From: Candidatus Pacearchaeota archaeon CG10_big_fil_rev_8_21_14_0_10_30_48 | GTDB lineage: Archaea; Nanobdellota; Nanobdellia; Pacearchaeales; GW2011-AR1 | Assembly (NCBI GenBank): GCA_002763155.1 | Contig: PFCU01000043.1 | Location: 1 to 12,335, forward strand | Length of the DNA stretch: 12,335 nt | Direction of reading: 5' to 3' | Shown: positions 5,689-11,632 of the stretch, one piece after another | How the letters are laid out: each line of letters opens with the position of its first letter | Numbering within the stretch: the first letter of the stretch is position 1 | The notes under the pieces: generated by a model | Database searches by the model: none | What the model was told of the DNA's origin: nothing | The model's input: the letters and a program-made list of their open reading frames with translations, nothing else | Program-made: the position numbers and the translations under genes

Positions 5689-6233
5689 ATTACTCTCCTT
5701 GGCTTTTTAGTTAAAAAAATACCATCTTGGAATTTTCTTCTATCTTTATTTTTTATCTGAGTAGCTTTCTCAATATTAGCTGCAGTTTGTCCAGCAAGTT
5801 CAATATCACATGAGGTCAATATAATTTCTTTCTTACCCAATTCTATTTCAACTCCAGGAAGAATGTCTGCCTCTCTATTTTTTTTCTCACCTAAGAAATT
5901 TTTAATTAAAATTTTATTTTCAGCTTGTTTATATTCTACAGTCATTGGGAAATGCACAAAAGCGATTTCTAATTTATATTCAAATGGTTTTCTTAATCCT
6001 TCAACCATATTATTTATGTGTGCTCTAGTAGTATAAACCACTTGCAATTCTTTCTTAGTTGCGTTTTTAGCTTCGATAATAATACTATTTCCTTCCTTTC
6101 TTAATTCCACTCCATAGAAATTAAATCTCCTTTTGTTTTCTTTATCTCCAAATTTAAGTTTTACGAAATTTCCCTCTACTTCACATTCAAATCCTTCCGG
6201 AATCTCTATTTTTTCAATTAAATCTTCTTTCAT
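5685..6233 (-). CDS. rpl6: Large-subunit ribosomal protein uL6
   Basis: A 182-residue protein of normal archaeal length with the two repeated alpha/beta domains of uL6. Markers are IEIPEGFECEVEGNFVKLKF (9-28), the domain junction TTRAHINNMVEGL (68-80), VHFPMTVEY (93-101), NFLGEK (112-117), AGQTAANIE (147-155) and DRRKFQDGIF (164-173). It binds 23S rRNA near the sarcin-ricin region and the factor-binding site. The ATG shares one base with the uS8 stop (TAATG), so re-initiation or coupling with uS8 is likely, and no separate strong ribosome binding site is needed. Confidence 0.97.
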   Translation of the reverse strand: MKEDLIEKIEIPEGFECEVEGNFVKLKFGDKENKRRFNFYGVELRKEGNSIIIEAKNATKKELQVVYTTRAHINNMVEGLRKPFEYKLEIAFVHFPMTVEYKQAENKILIKNFLGEKKNREADILPGVEIELGKKEIILTSCDIELAGQTAANIEKATQIKNKDRRKFQDGIFLTKKPRRVI

Positions 6234-6607
6234 TAGTAAAAATATGCAATAAGCATTCCTCCTATTTCCTTTTCATAAGCTTCAACATGGGTCAGAACCC
6301 CTTTATTTGTAGAGATAATTAATATTCCTAAATCTCTTGCAGGAAGATATCTTCTCATATATTTATCGATGTTAGGAACACCGACGTTAAAACGAGGTTT
6401 AATTGCATTACATTTAATCAATTTTCCAATATTAATTTTCAACTTATTTTCTTCAAGCTTATAATTTTTAATATATCCGTGCTCAATCGCTATATCTAAA
6501 ACTTTAATTAGCAATTTTGAATGTTTGTTCACCACTACAAATTCTTTTCTTGCCTTTTTAGCATTCATTATTCCGTTCAACGCGTCTGATATTACATCTT
6601 GTGACAT
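6233..6607 (-). CDS. rps8: Small-subunit ribosomal protein uS8
   Basis: A 124-residue protein, slightly short of the roughly 130 in most archaea. Markers are DVISDALNGIMNAKKARK (4-21), AIEHGYIKNYKL (40-51), AIKPRF (68-73), RRYLPARDLGILIISTNKG (85-103) and the end GGMLIAYFY (116-124). uS8 binds helix 21 of 16S rRNA and is central to assembly of the small-subunit platform. In bacteria it also represses its own operon; whether that holds here cannot be seen. Translation restarts after a 101-nt gap (element B). CTAGGA about 11 bases before the ATG is a modest ribosome binding site. Confidence 0.97.
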   Translation of the reverse strand: MSQDVISDALNGIMNAKKARKEFVVVNKHSKLLIKVLDIAIEHGYIKNYKLEENKLKINIGKLIKCNAIKPRFNVGVPNIDKYMRRYLPARDLGILIISTNKGVLTHVEAYEKEIGGMLIAYFY

Positions 6608-6632
6608 TTTTTGTTTTTCCTAGGGTTTTTTG

Positions 6633-6708
6633 TTTAGTTTTTGGAAACCTTTATGCAAATTCTTTGCGAATTTGTATTTGGGCTATAGACCCTTTTCTAA
6701 AAGGTTTA
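6633..6708 (-). repeat. Intercistronic hairpin element B (long form) between uS14 and uS8
   Basis: This 76-nt stretch matches element A (11558-11632) at about nine of ten positions. The first 33 plus-strand bases (6633-6665) are identical. On the minus strand it begins at the uS14 stop with AAACCTTTT AG AAAAGGG (stem CCTTTT/AAAAGG, 6691-6704). It continues with GGGTCTATAGCCC, a second hairpin CAAATTC-GCAAA-GAATTTG (6656-6674, 7-bp stem), then AAAGGTTTCCAAAAACTAAACA. The first AAACCTTT can also pair with the distal AAAGGTTT, enclosing the inner hairpin, so two alternative folds are possible. No ORF lies in the 6608-6708 gap. Confidence 0.75.
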
Positions 6709-6939
6709 TTATGAATATTTTTTAAATCCTAATTCCTCCGCTATATCTCTAAAACATTGTCTGCAATAATTTAATCCATATTGCCCAACTCTTGCTCCAA
6801 ATCTTCCACACTTTTCACACTTCTGTGCAGCAATTCCATATTTTCTGTCTTTCGGTTTATTATGTTTCAAAAATTTTCTAGCTATCGCTGGTTTCGCTCT
6901 CAATTGCTTATATATTTTTCTCCAATCACTTGCTGTCAT
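6709..6939 (-). CDS. rps14: Small-subunit ribosomal protein uS14 (zinc-binding)
   Basis: A 76-residue protein. The C-terminal half is the zinc-ribbon uS14: QKCEKCGRFGARVGQYGLNY, then CRQCFRDIAEELGFKKYS. Cysteines 41, 44, 59 and 62 are all present to hold one zinc. The N-terminal part (MTASDWRKIYKQLRAKPA and on to about 33) is an extension beyond the roughly 55-residue form of many archaea; I recall similar extensions from DPANN-type genomes. uS14 sits in the head of the small subunit. It starts one base after the uL5 stop, with no visible ribosome binding site, so coupling to uL5 is likely. After the stop comes the long hairpin element B. Confidence 0.97.
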   Translation of the reverse strand: MTASDWRKIYKQLRAKPAIARKFLKHNKPKDRKYGIAAQKCEKCGRFGARVGQYGLNYCRQCFRDIAEELGFKKYS

Positions 6940-6940
6940 T

Positions 6941-7453
6941 TTATTCTATTACTGTATCAAATTTATCTTCCATGAATTTTATTATTTCTGCTTTTGTAAC
7001 TCTTTGTTTTTTAGGTAGTTTACCCTTCTTAATTTTTTTCTTTTGAACTCTTTTACCTCTTCTTTTGAATACAACGGTAACTTTGAATCCAAGCATACCT
7101 ATTTCTCGATCGTATTCTTCTCCGGGAATTTCAATATATTCGGGAATCCCAAATGAAAAATGATTGTCGGAAATTTTACTTTCATCTAACATATTATCTA
7201 TTGCAGCCAATAATCTTCCGAGTAATTCTTCTGCTTCTTCTCCTCTTGTTGTAACCATACATCCTACTTCTAATTTAGGCCTAATTCCAAAACCAGGAAT
7301 TCTTTTATTTGTTTGTCTTTTTGATACTTTTCTCTTCGAAATCTTTTCTAATAGTTTTACTTCTTTTTCAAGAACGTCCTTTACTCCTCCACATGAAAGT
7401 ACAACTTTCTCCATAATTATTTCTCTCATTACATTAGATTTTTTTTCGCTCAT
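6941..7453 (-). CDS. rpl5: Large-subunit ribosomal protein uL5
   Basis: A 170-residue protein of usual archaeal length. Markers are MREIIMEKVVLSCGGVKDVL (9-28), RQTNKRIPGFGIRPKLEVGC (46-65), VTTRGEEAEELLGRLLAAID (67-86), HFSFGIPEYIEIPGEEYD (98-115) and GFKVTVVFKRRGKRV (122-136). It binds 5S rRNA in the central protuberance and contacts P-site tRNA. The C-terminus is a short basic tract and a helix, as in archaeal homologues. The gene abuts the eS4 stop with no spacer and has only a weak TGGAT upstream, so it is probably translated by coupling. Confidence 0.97.
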   Translation of the reverse strand: MSEKKSNVMREIIMEKVVLSCGGVKDVLEKEVKLLEKISKRKVSKRQTNKRIPGFGIRPKLEVGCMVTTRGEEAEELLGRLLAAIDNMLDESKISDNHFSFGIPEYIEIPGEEYDREIGMLGFKVTVVFKRRGKRVQKKKIKKGKLPKKQRVTKAEIIKFMEDKFDTVIE

Positions 7454-8095
7454 TTAATCCAAAACCATCAAGGCTCCCTTATTTAGATTTACTTTCCCTG
7501 TTTCCAATAAAACAGTTACATCGGAATCATTTATTTTTTCAATTTTTCCTTTATTTCCTAAGTATCTTCCTTTTATAATCAAAACATCAGCCTTTTCTTT
7601 AAATGAAATATGTTTCTCAATTTTTTTATCTTTAAGATTTAATAAAATTGAATCTCCAACATTAACTTTTTCTTTTGAAAGGATATTTCTTCCATCGTTC
7701 ATTCCAAGTTGAATTATATTCCCGGGAATTATTTTTTTATTAACTATCTTGACTAATTTCACATTTGCCTTTTTATCGTCGGTTTCTTCAAAGGAAATTT
7801 TTCCCGAGTTAGAAAGTGAAATTTTATAATATTTTTTTAGCGACGGAAGTCCAATAGTATCAAAGAGCAATAATGAATATCTATCGTCTTTAATTGGAAT
7901 ACCATTAACTTCAACTTTCTTTTCTAATAATATTTTTTTCAATTCTTTTCTTGTTTGCACATGTTTCAAAATATCTCTCATTGCAACTAAAACAGGAATT
8001 CCTAAAATATTTTTATTTTTAGCTACAACTATGAATTTATTTCCTTTCTTAGGAATTGGCCATAAATTACTTATAGTTAATCTTTTTGAGTGCAT
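7454..8095 (-). CDS. rps4e: Small-subunit ribosomal protein eS4
   Basis: A 213-residue protein of the archaeal/eukaryotic eS4 family, shorter than the roughly 235-260 usual. The start MHSKRLTISNLWPIPKKGNK (1-20) matches the conserved N-terminus. An S4-like RNA-binding region follows (about 38-75: AMRDILKHVQTRKELKKILL, then VEVNGIPIKDDRY), then the central domain and a C-terminal KOW motif (IIKGRYLGNKGKIEKIND, 173-190). It belongs to the small subunit. The ATG shares a base with the uL24 stop (TAATG) and is preceded by AAGGAG, a strong ribosome binding site. The next gene, uL5, starts immediately at its stop. Confidence 0.95.
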   Translation of the reverse strand: MHSKRLTISNLWPIPKKGNKFIVVAKNKNILGIPVLVAMRDILKHVQTRKELKKILLEKKVEVNGIPIKDDRYSLLLFDTIGLPSLKKYYKISLSNSGKISFEETDDKKANVKLVKIVNKKIIPGNIIQLGMNDGRNILSKEKVNVGDSILLNLKDKKIEKHISFKEKADVLIIKGRYLGNKGKIEKINDSDVTVLLETGKVNLNKGALMVLD

Positions 8096-8565
8096 TATTT
8101 TTTCTCCTTAATTTCTTTAGGTTTATCTTTTTGAGTTTCTGATTTTTTACTCTCTTTAGCTTCTTTTTGTTTCTCTGGTTTTTTAGTCTCTTGATTTTTC
8201 TTCTTAAAACGTTTTTTATCTTCGAGATTTAAAGTTGTAACTATTAGATTTGAAGGATTAAAGTAAACAGCAATTTTTGTTCCATCTTTCTTTTTGTTTT
8301 GTATTCCTTCAATCGAAACTTTTTGTTTCTTAACATTTACATCTCCGATTTTTCCAGTTTTACCTTTGAATTTTCCAATCATAATTTTTACTTCATCTCC
8401 TTTTCTTATTCTTACACTTCTAGTTTCATATTTTTTCCTTAATTCTTTAGACAAATGCGAACCCATCATTTTACTTTTGATATGTAATGGAGCATTCGCT
8501 CTGTATTTCCTTTGCTTCCTTATTTGTGTGCTTGATATCCAAGCGTTTGAAAATTCTTGTTTCAT
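8095..8565 (-). CDS. rpl24: Large-subunit ribosomal protein uL24 with lysine/glutamate-rich tail
   Basis: A 156-residue protein. The N-terminal part (RKQRKYRANAPLHIKSKMMG, 16-35; LSKELRKKYETRSVRIRKGD, 38-57) and the KOW motif (GDEVKIMIGKFKGKTGKI, 56-73) identify archaeal/eukaryotic uL24 (L26 type), an early assembly protein of the large subunit near the exit tunnel. Residues 117-156 are a low-complexity K/E tail not needed for the fold and longer than usual. It includes ETKKPEKQK (126-134), which recurs exactly in the N-terminal extension of uL22. The ATG is preceded by AAAGGAG about 11 bases upstream. The stop overlaps the eS4 start by one base. Confidence 0.96.
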   Translation of the reverse strand: MKQEFSNAWISSTQIRKQRKYRANAPLHIKSKMMGSHLSKELRKKYETRSVRIRKGDEVKIMIGKFKGKTGKIGDVNVKKQKVSIEGIQNKKKDGTKIAVYFNPSNLIVTTLNLEDKKRFKKKNQETKKPEKQKEAKESKKSETQKDKPKEIKEKK

Positions 8566-8566
8566 T

Positions 8567-8608
8567 TTTAGTTATTCTCCTTTTGGGAACCTTTTTCTAA
8601 AAGGTTCA
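8567..8608 (-). repeat. Stop-codon hairpin element D between uL14 and uL24
   Basis: GAACCTTTT (8587-8595), loop TCT, AAAAGGTTC (8599-8607): a perfect 9-bp stem overlapping the uL14 stop TGA (8606-8608). On the minus strand it is followed by CCAAAAGGAGAATAACTAAA just before the uL24 ATG, so the conserved tail here also carries the ribosome binding site. AGAATAACTAAA is shared with element A upstream of uS19. Confidence 0.75.
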
Positions 8609-9007
8609 TACTACTATCCTCGCATTTTTAGCTACAGTTGCCCATCTTTCTTGAACCTCTCGAGCAATAGGTCCTTTGATTTGAGTTCCTTTTGGGTTTC
8701 CTTTTTCATCTTTTAATAATACTACTGCATTATCACTAAATGCAATTCTTTCACCATCTTTCCTTCGATAAGGTCTTCTTAATCGAACTACAACAGCATC
8801 AAAAACTTCTCCCTTCATTTCAGGTTTTCCCTTTTTTACAGAGACCTTTACCCAATCAGCAATCTTTGCATATTGTTGTCTTTTCTTAGTGCTTTTTCCC
8901 TTTTTTACAGATACAATACGAACTAAATTTGCTCCGCTGTTATCTGTTGCATTAACAACGCTTCCAAGATTCAATCCTCGTGTTGCTTTCGCATTAATTG
9001 CTTTCAT
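8606..9007 (-). CDS. rpl14: Large-subunit ribosomal protein uL14
   Basis: A 133-residue protein of normal archaeal length. Markers are DNSGANLVRIVSVKKGKSTK (22-41), KVSVKKGKPEMKGEVFDAVV (54-73), RLRRPYRRKDGERIAFSDNA (75-94) and GPIAREVQERWATVAKNARI with a final VV. It lies at the subunit interface, forming bridges with 16S rRNA. The ATG overlaps the uS17 stop by 4 nt (ATGA) and has GGAGAT five bases before it. The stop TGA is built into hairpin element D. Confidence 0.98.
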   Translation of the reverse strand: MKAINAKATRGLNLGSVVNATDNSGANLVRIVSVKKGKSTKKRQQYAKIADWVKVSVKKGKPEMKGEVFDAVVVRLRRPYRRKDGERIAFSDNAVVLLKDEKGNPKGTQIKGPIAREVQERWATVAKNARIVV

Positions 9008-9339
9008 TTTTTATCTCCATCACGAATTTTATTTATTACAACATGGTGTAAAATTTTACTTAAAGGCCTACATTCTTGAATCTGAATATAATCTCCGATA
9101 GCTATTTCATTTTTCAATTTTTCAGGTAATCTTGCATGCATTTTTGTTTTTGTCTTGATATAACGTTCATATTTTTGAATAAATTTTGTTCTTTCAAATT
9201 CTATTGTAACTCTGCCTTCAAATTTTCTAGTAACTGTTCCTTGGAATTTTCTTCCTCTTAACGGAACTATTAAATTTTGTTTCTTAGTTCCAACTAGAGA
9301 TTTGCCTTTCTCGCTCTCGCTTGTTTTTTTCTTTTCCAT
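9004..9339 (-). CDS. rps17: Small-subunit ribosomal protein uS17
   Basis: A 111-residue protein from the ATG at 9337-9339. An in-frame GTG eight codons upstream (9361-9363) would overlap aIF1 and adds residues with no family match, so the ATG, 16 nt after the aIF1 stop, is preferred. Family markers are VPLRGRKFQGTVTRKFEGRV, then TIEFERTKFIQKYERY, HARLPE, IGDYIQIQECRPLSK and HHVVINKI, the OB-fold uS17 of the archaeal/eukaryotic S11 type. It binds 16S rRNA early in assembly. A polar Lys/Ser/Glu leader precedes the domain. In many archaea the RNase P protein Rpp29 sits between aIF1 and uS17; here it is missing. Confidence 0.95.
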   Translation of the reverse strand: MEKKKTSESEKGKSLVGTKKQNLIVPLRGRKFQGTVTRKFEGRVTIEFERTKFIQKYERYIKTKTKMHARLPEKLKNEIAIGDYIQIQECRPLSKILHHVVINKIRDGDKK

Positions 9340-9355
9340 TTGTTTTTCTCTGTGA

Positions 9356-9658
9356 TTAATCACTTATGATAGAGTTTTCTTCAAACCCTAAAGAGATTAA
9401 GGTCGCTTTGATCTTTTTTCTGTGATCTCCTTGAAGTTCTATTTCTCTATTCTTTATTGTGCCTCCGCATCCAAGTTCTGCTTTCAAATCTTTGGCGATT
9501 TTTTTGATATCTAAGTTTTTATCAAACCCCGATATCAAGGTTGTTATCTTTCCAAATTTTCTTTTGGCAGTTCCTACACGGATACGTTGTTCACTTTTTG
9601 CGATGTCTTCACATACACATGCCTGCATTGGCAGACCACATTTCGGACATATATCCAT
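9356..9658 (-). CDS. Translation initiation factor aIF1 (SUI1 family)
   Basis: A 100-residue protein of typical length. The N-terminus CPKCGLPMQACVCE carries cysteines 4, 7, 14 and 16, the small zinc-binding knuckle of archaeal aIF1. The SUI1 domain follows (about 24-95): VGTAKRKFGKITTLISGF, then IKKIAKDLKAELGCGGTIKN and HRKKIKATLISLGF. The factor binds near the P site of the small subunit and helps reject wrong start codons and initiator mispairing. Its place between uL29 and uS17 is the standard archaeal arrangement. The ATG lies one base after the uL29 stop, so translation is probably coupled. Confidence 0.96.
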   Translation of the reverse strand: MDICPKCGLPMQACVCEDIAKSEQRIRVGTAKRKFGKITTLISGFDKNLDIKKIAKDLKAELGCGGTIKNREIELQGDHRKKIKATLISLGFEENSIISD

Positions 9659-9659
9659 A

Positions 9660-9863
9660 CTATAACTTCTCTTCAGTCTCCTTTAATTTTATAGACTGAA
9701 GCATAAGCAAACGTGCATGAGTCTTTTTAAGTTCTCTCATTTTAACCTTACCTCCCTTACTGGCAGTCACTTTTGCTTTGATTAAATCTAACTTTATATC
9801 GTCGATTTTTTTATTTATTTCTGAAATAGATAATACTTTTAATTCATTAAATTTTTTATTCAT
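9660..9863 (-). CDS. rpl29: Large-subunit ribosomal protein uL29
   Basis: A 67-residue, mostly helical protein: two antiparallel helices, SISEINKKIDDIKLDLIKAK (12-31) and MRELKKTHARLLMLQSIKLK (42-61), joined by a VTASKGGKV turn. This matches uL29, which sits at the peptide exit tunnel and helps dock the signal recognition particle and chaperones. The ATG directly abuts the uS3 stop and is preceded by GTGGAGGA, a strong ribosome binding site inside the uS3 end. The next start (aIF1) is one base after its stop. Confidence 0.95.
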   Translation of the reverse strand: MNKKFNELKVLSISEINKKIDDIKLDLIKAKVTASKGGKVKMRELKKTHARLLMLQSIKLKETEEKL

Positions 9864-10481
9864 TTAATTTTCCTCCACTTTGATTTGTTTAGGGGTCAAA
9901 TCTATTTTATCATGAATCTTAGCATCAGGATGTAAAATACTTACTTGAATTCCAATACTTCCCATTTTTGTTTGAGCTATTGATATTGCTTTGTCAACAA
10001 CCTTTGAACTATCTCCTACTTTTTTCAAGTATCCTTTTGTGAATCTCCATGTTCTTGCTCTTGCACTTGGAAGTTTACCACTCAACTGCAATTCAACTCC
10101 TAATGCCCCAGCGTCTACAATTTGTTTTAATAATCGATAAGAAATAATCTTGAATTTCAAAGAACCTTTACTTTCAATATTCATCGCAATTTCGTCAGCA
10201 ACTGATTGAGCATCTAAATTAGGATTTGTAATTTCTTGTATTTCTATATGCGGATTCTCAAATTTAAATTTCTTCTTCAAAACATTAGTTAAACTATTAA
10301 TTTTTTCACCACCTCTTCCAATTATTAGTCCTGGTTTACTTGTGAACATGATGACTTTTTCTCCAACAGGAGTATATTCAATTTGAACCTTTGAAACTTT
10401 TCCTTTCCCTAAATAGTTTTTTACAAATTCCTTAATAGCATTTTCTTCTTTTTTTAACGCTACAAATTTTCTTTCTTCCAT
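9864..10481 (-). CDS. rps3: Small-subunit ribosomal protein uS3
   Basis: A 205-residue protein, typical for archaea. The N-terminal KH type 2 domain is clear: VIMFTSKPGLIIGRGGEKIN (43-62) with the GxxG loop G55-R-G-G58. The C-terminal domain has ISYRLLKQIVDAGALGVELQ (113-132), then LSGKLPSARARTWRFTKGYL (133-152). The last residues are variable and short (LTPKQIKVEEN). uS3 lies in the small-subunit head at the mRNA entry and has helicase-related function there. It starts 9 nt after uL22, with no visible ribosome binding site, and its stop abuts uL29. Confidence 0.97.
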   Translation of the reverse strand: MEERKFVALKKEENAIKEFVKNYLGKGKVSKVQIEYTPVGEKVIMFTSKPGLIIGRGGEKINSLTNVLKKKFKFENPHIEIQEITNPNLDAQSVADEIAMNIESKGSLKFKIISYRLLKQIVDAGALGVELQLSGKLPSARARTWRFTKGYLKKVGDSSKVVDKAISIAQTKMGSIGIQVSILHPDAKIHDKIDLTPKQIKVEEN

Positions 10482-10490
10482 TTTAACTTA

Positions 10491-11126
10491 TTATTTCTTT
10501 CCCTCCTTAGCAATAATTTTCACATGAGTTCTCTTGAATTTAGTTCCACCAAATCTATGGACTTGTTCTGGAGCTTTATTTGGGATAGTTTCTCTAATTT
10601 TCGCTGTTTCAAGATTCATACCATGATTAATTCCGTTAGCAGATAATGATTTAAGCAATTTGATAAAATTTTCAGAGGCTTTAACAGGATATTTCCCAGT
10701 CATCATCCCTTTACCTTTCTTATGAGCCATCTCTCCAGTCATAGGAACGGCTTTTTTCTTCAACATAACTTGTTCTAAATCTTTAATAGCTCTTTCAATT
10801 TTTTTACCTTTGATAAATTTGCCTATTGCGACGCTATCTTTTAATGAAATAGGTAAACTTCTTCCATAAACACTAACCTCTGTTTTTTTAGGAACTTTTT
10901 GTTTTTCGGGTTTTTTAGTTTCTTTAGTTTTATCTTCTGTTTTAGTTTCTAATTTTTTCCCATCTTCAGTTTGTTCTGATTTAATTTCTTCCTTTTGAGT
11001 TTCAGTTTCTTTACTTTTCTCTTCAATTTTTTCTTTAGGAGTATTACTATGTTTTTGTTTTGTAGTTTCCTTTATTGGTTTTCCTACTTTTCCTTGTTTA
11101 TTTTGTCTTAATTGTTCATCTGCCAT
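10491..11126 (-). CDS. rpl22: Large-subunit ribosomal protein uL22 with long low-complexity N-terminus
   Basis: A 211-residue protein, much longer than the roughly 150 of typical archaeal uL22. The family domain starts near residue 86: VYGRSLPISLKDSVAIGKFI (86-105), then KGKKIERAIKDLEQVMLKKK (106-125), HKKGKGMMTGKYPVKASENF, KLLKSLSANG, and the C-terminal hairpin end FGGTKFKRTHVKIIAKEGKK. That beta hairpin reaches the nascent-chain tunnel. Residues 1-85 are a K/E/T/Q-rich, surely disordered extension with no hydrophobic core. It includes ETKKPEKQK (69-77), also present in the uL24 tail. The reading frame is open and continuous, and AGGAG about 11 bases upstream supports the ATG at 11124-11126, one base after the uS19 stop. 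The uL22 identity itself is not in doubt. Confidence 0.95.
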   Translation of the reverse strand: MADEQLRQNKQGKVGKPIKETTKQKHSNTPKEKIEEKSKETETQKEEIKSEQTEDGKKLETKTEDKTKETKKPEKQKVPKKTEVSVYGRSLPISLKDSVAIGKFIKGKKIERAIKDLEQVMLKKKAVPMTGEMAHKKGKGMMTGKYPVKASENFIKLLKSLSANGINHGMNLETAKIRETIPNKAPEQVHRFGGTKFKRTHVKIIAKEGKK

Positions 11127-11127
11127 T

Positions 11128-11544
11128 TTACTTTACACTCCTACTTGCGCTCGATCTTGTAGCTCCAATTCCTGCAGCTCCATGTTTTACTAATCCTCGA
11201 GTTAATGCAAATTCTCCAAGTCTGTGTCCTATCATTTCAGGTAAAATTGTTACTTTTTCAAATCCCTTACCATTATGAATTCCAATTTGCATTCCTACCA
11301 TTGCAGGAATAATTACTATTGCTCGATTATGTGTTCTTACATTTTTATTTTTCGCAATTTTTTTATTAGACCTTGATAGGAACACTTCAACAACATCTGT
11401 GTTTCGCAAGATTGTTCTTCTTTCTCTCGCAGGAATTAATTTTGCAAATTCTCGAATATCTAATGATTTAAGTTCCTCAAGAGTTTTACCTCTATAAGTG
11501 AATTCTTTTTTCTTTTCAATTTTTACTTTTTTTTCTGATGCCAT
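11128..11544 (-). CDS. rps19: Small-subunit ribosomal protein uS19
   Basis: A 138-residue protein of normal archaeal length. A basic leader (MASEKKVKIEKKKEFTYRGK) precedes LIPARERRTILR (36-47), RTHNRAIVIIPAMVGMQIGI (70-89), NGKGFEKVTILPEMIGHRLG (91-110) and the end EFALTRGLVKHGAAGIGATR (111-130), as in the archaeal/eukaryotic S15 type. uS19 sits in the head of the small subunit near the A-site tRNA and bridges to the large subunit. The ATG follows the long element A after uL2. No Shine-Dalgarno motif is visible (AAAGAATAACTAAACA). uL22 starts one base after its stop. Confidence 0.97.
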   Translation of the reverse strand: MASEKKVKIEKKKEFTYRGKTLEELKSLDIREFAKLIPARERRTILRNTDVVEVFLSRSNKKIAKNKNVRTHNRAIVIIPAMVGMQIGIHNGKGFEKVTILPEMIGHRLGEFALTRGLVKHGAAGIGATRSSASRSVK

Positions 11545-11557
11545 TGTTTAGTTATTC

Positions 11558-11632
11558 TTTAGTTTTTGGAAACCTTTATGCAAATTCTTTATGAATTTGT
11601 ATTTTGGTTATAAACCTTTTAGAAAAGGTTTA
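11558..11632 (-). repeat. Intercistronic hairpin element A (long form) between uL2 and uS19
   Basis: This 75-nt copy pairs with element B. On the minus strand it opens with a perfect 10-bp hairpin, TAAACCTTTT CT AAAAGGTTTA (11611-11632), whose first TAA is the uL2 stop codon. Then come GGTTTATAACC, a second hairpin CAAATTC-ATAAA-GAATTTG (11581-11599) and AAAGGTTTCCAAAAACTAAA. The 33 plus-strand bases 11558-11590 equal 6633-6665. Differences from B fall mainly in loops and at the base of stem 1. The opening AAACCTTT can alternatively pair with the distal AAAGGTTT. The uS19 ATG follows 13 nt after the element. Confidence 0.75.

Noticed and set aside
6683..6688. Internal promoter from CTATAG or TTTATAA inside elements A and B
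   Set aside because: The match to the archaeal TATA consensus is weak and no BRE is evident; it cannot be supported without transcript start data.
9361..9363. GTG 9361-9363 as the uS17 start
   Set aside because: It overlaps aIF1, adds eight residues with no family match, and a good ATG lies 24 nt downstream.
6633..11632. CRISPR array or insertion-sequence ends for the repeated hairpins
   Set aside because: Only four dispersed copies, no regular spacers, no transposase and no target duplications; they sit only in gaps at stop codons.
11611..11632. Rho-independent type terminators at the AACCTTTT hairpins
   Set aside because: No U-run follows the stems on the coding strand and operon genes continue at once downstream, so full termination is unlikely.
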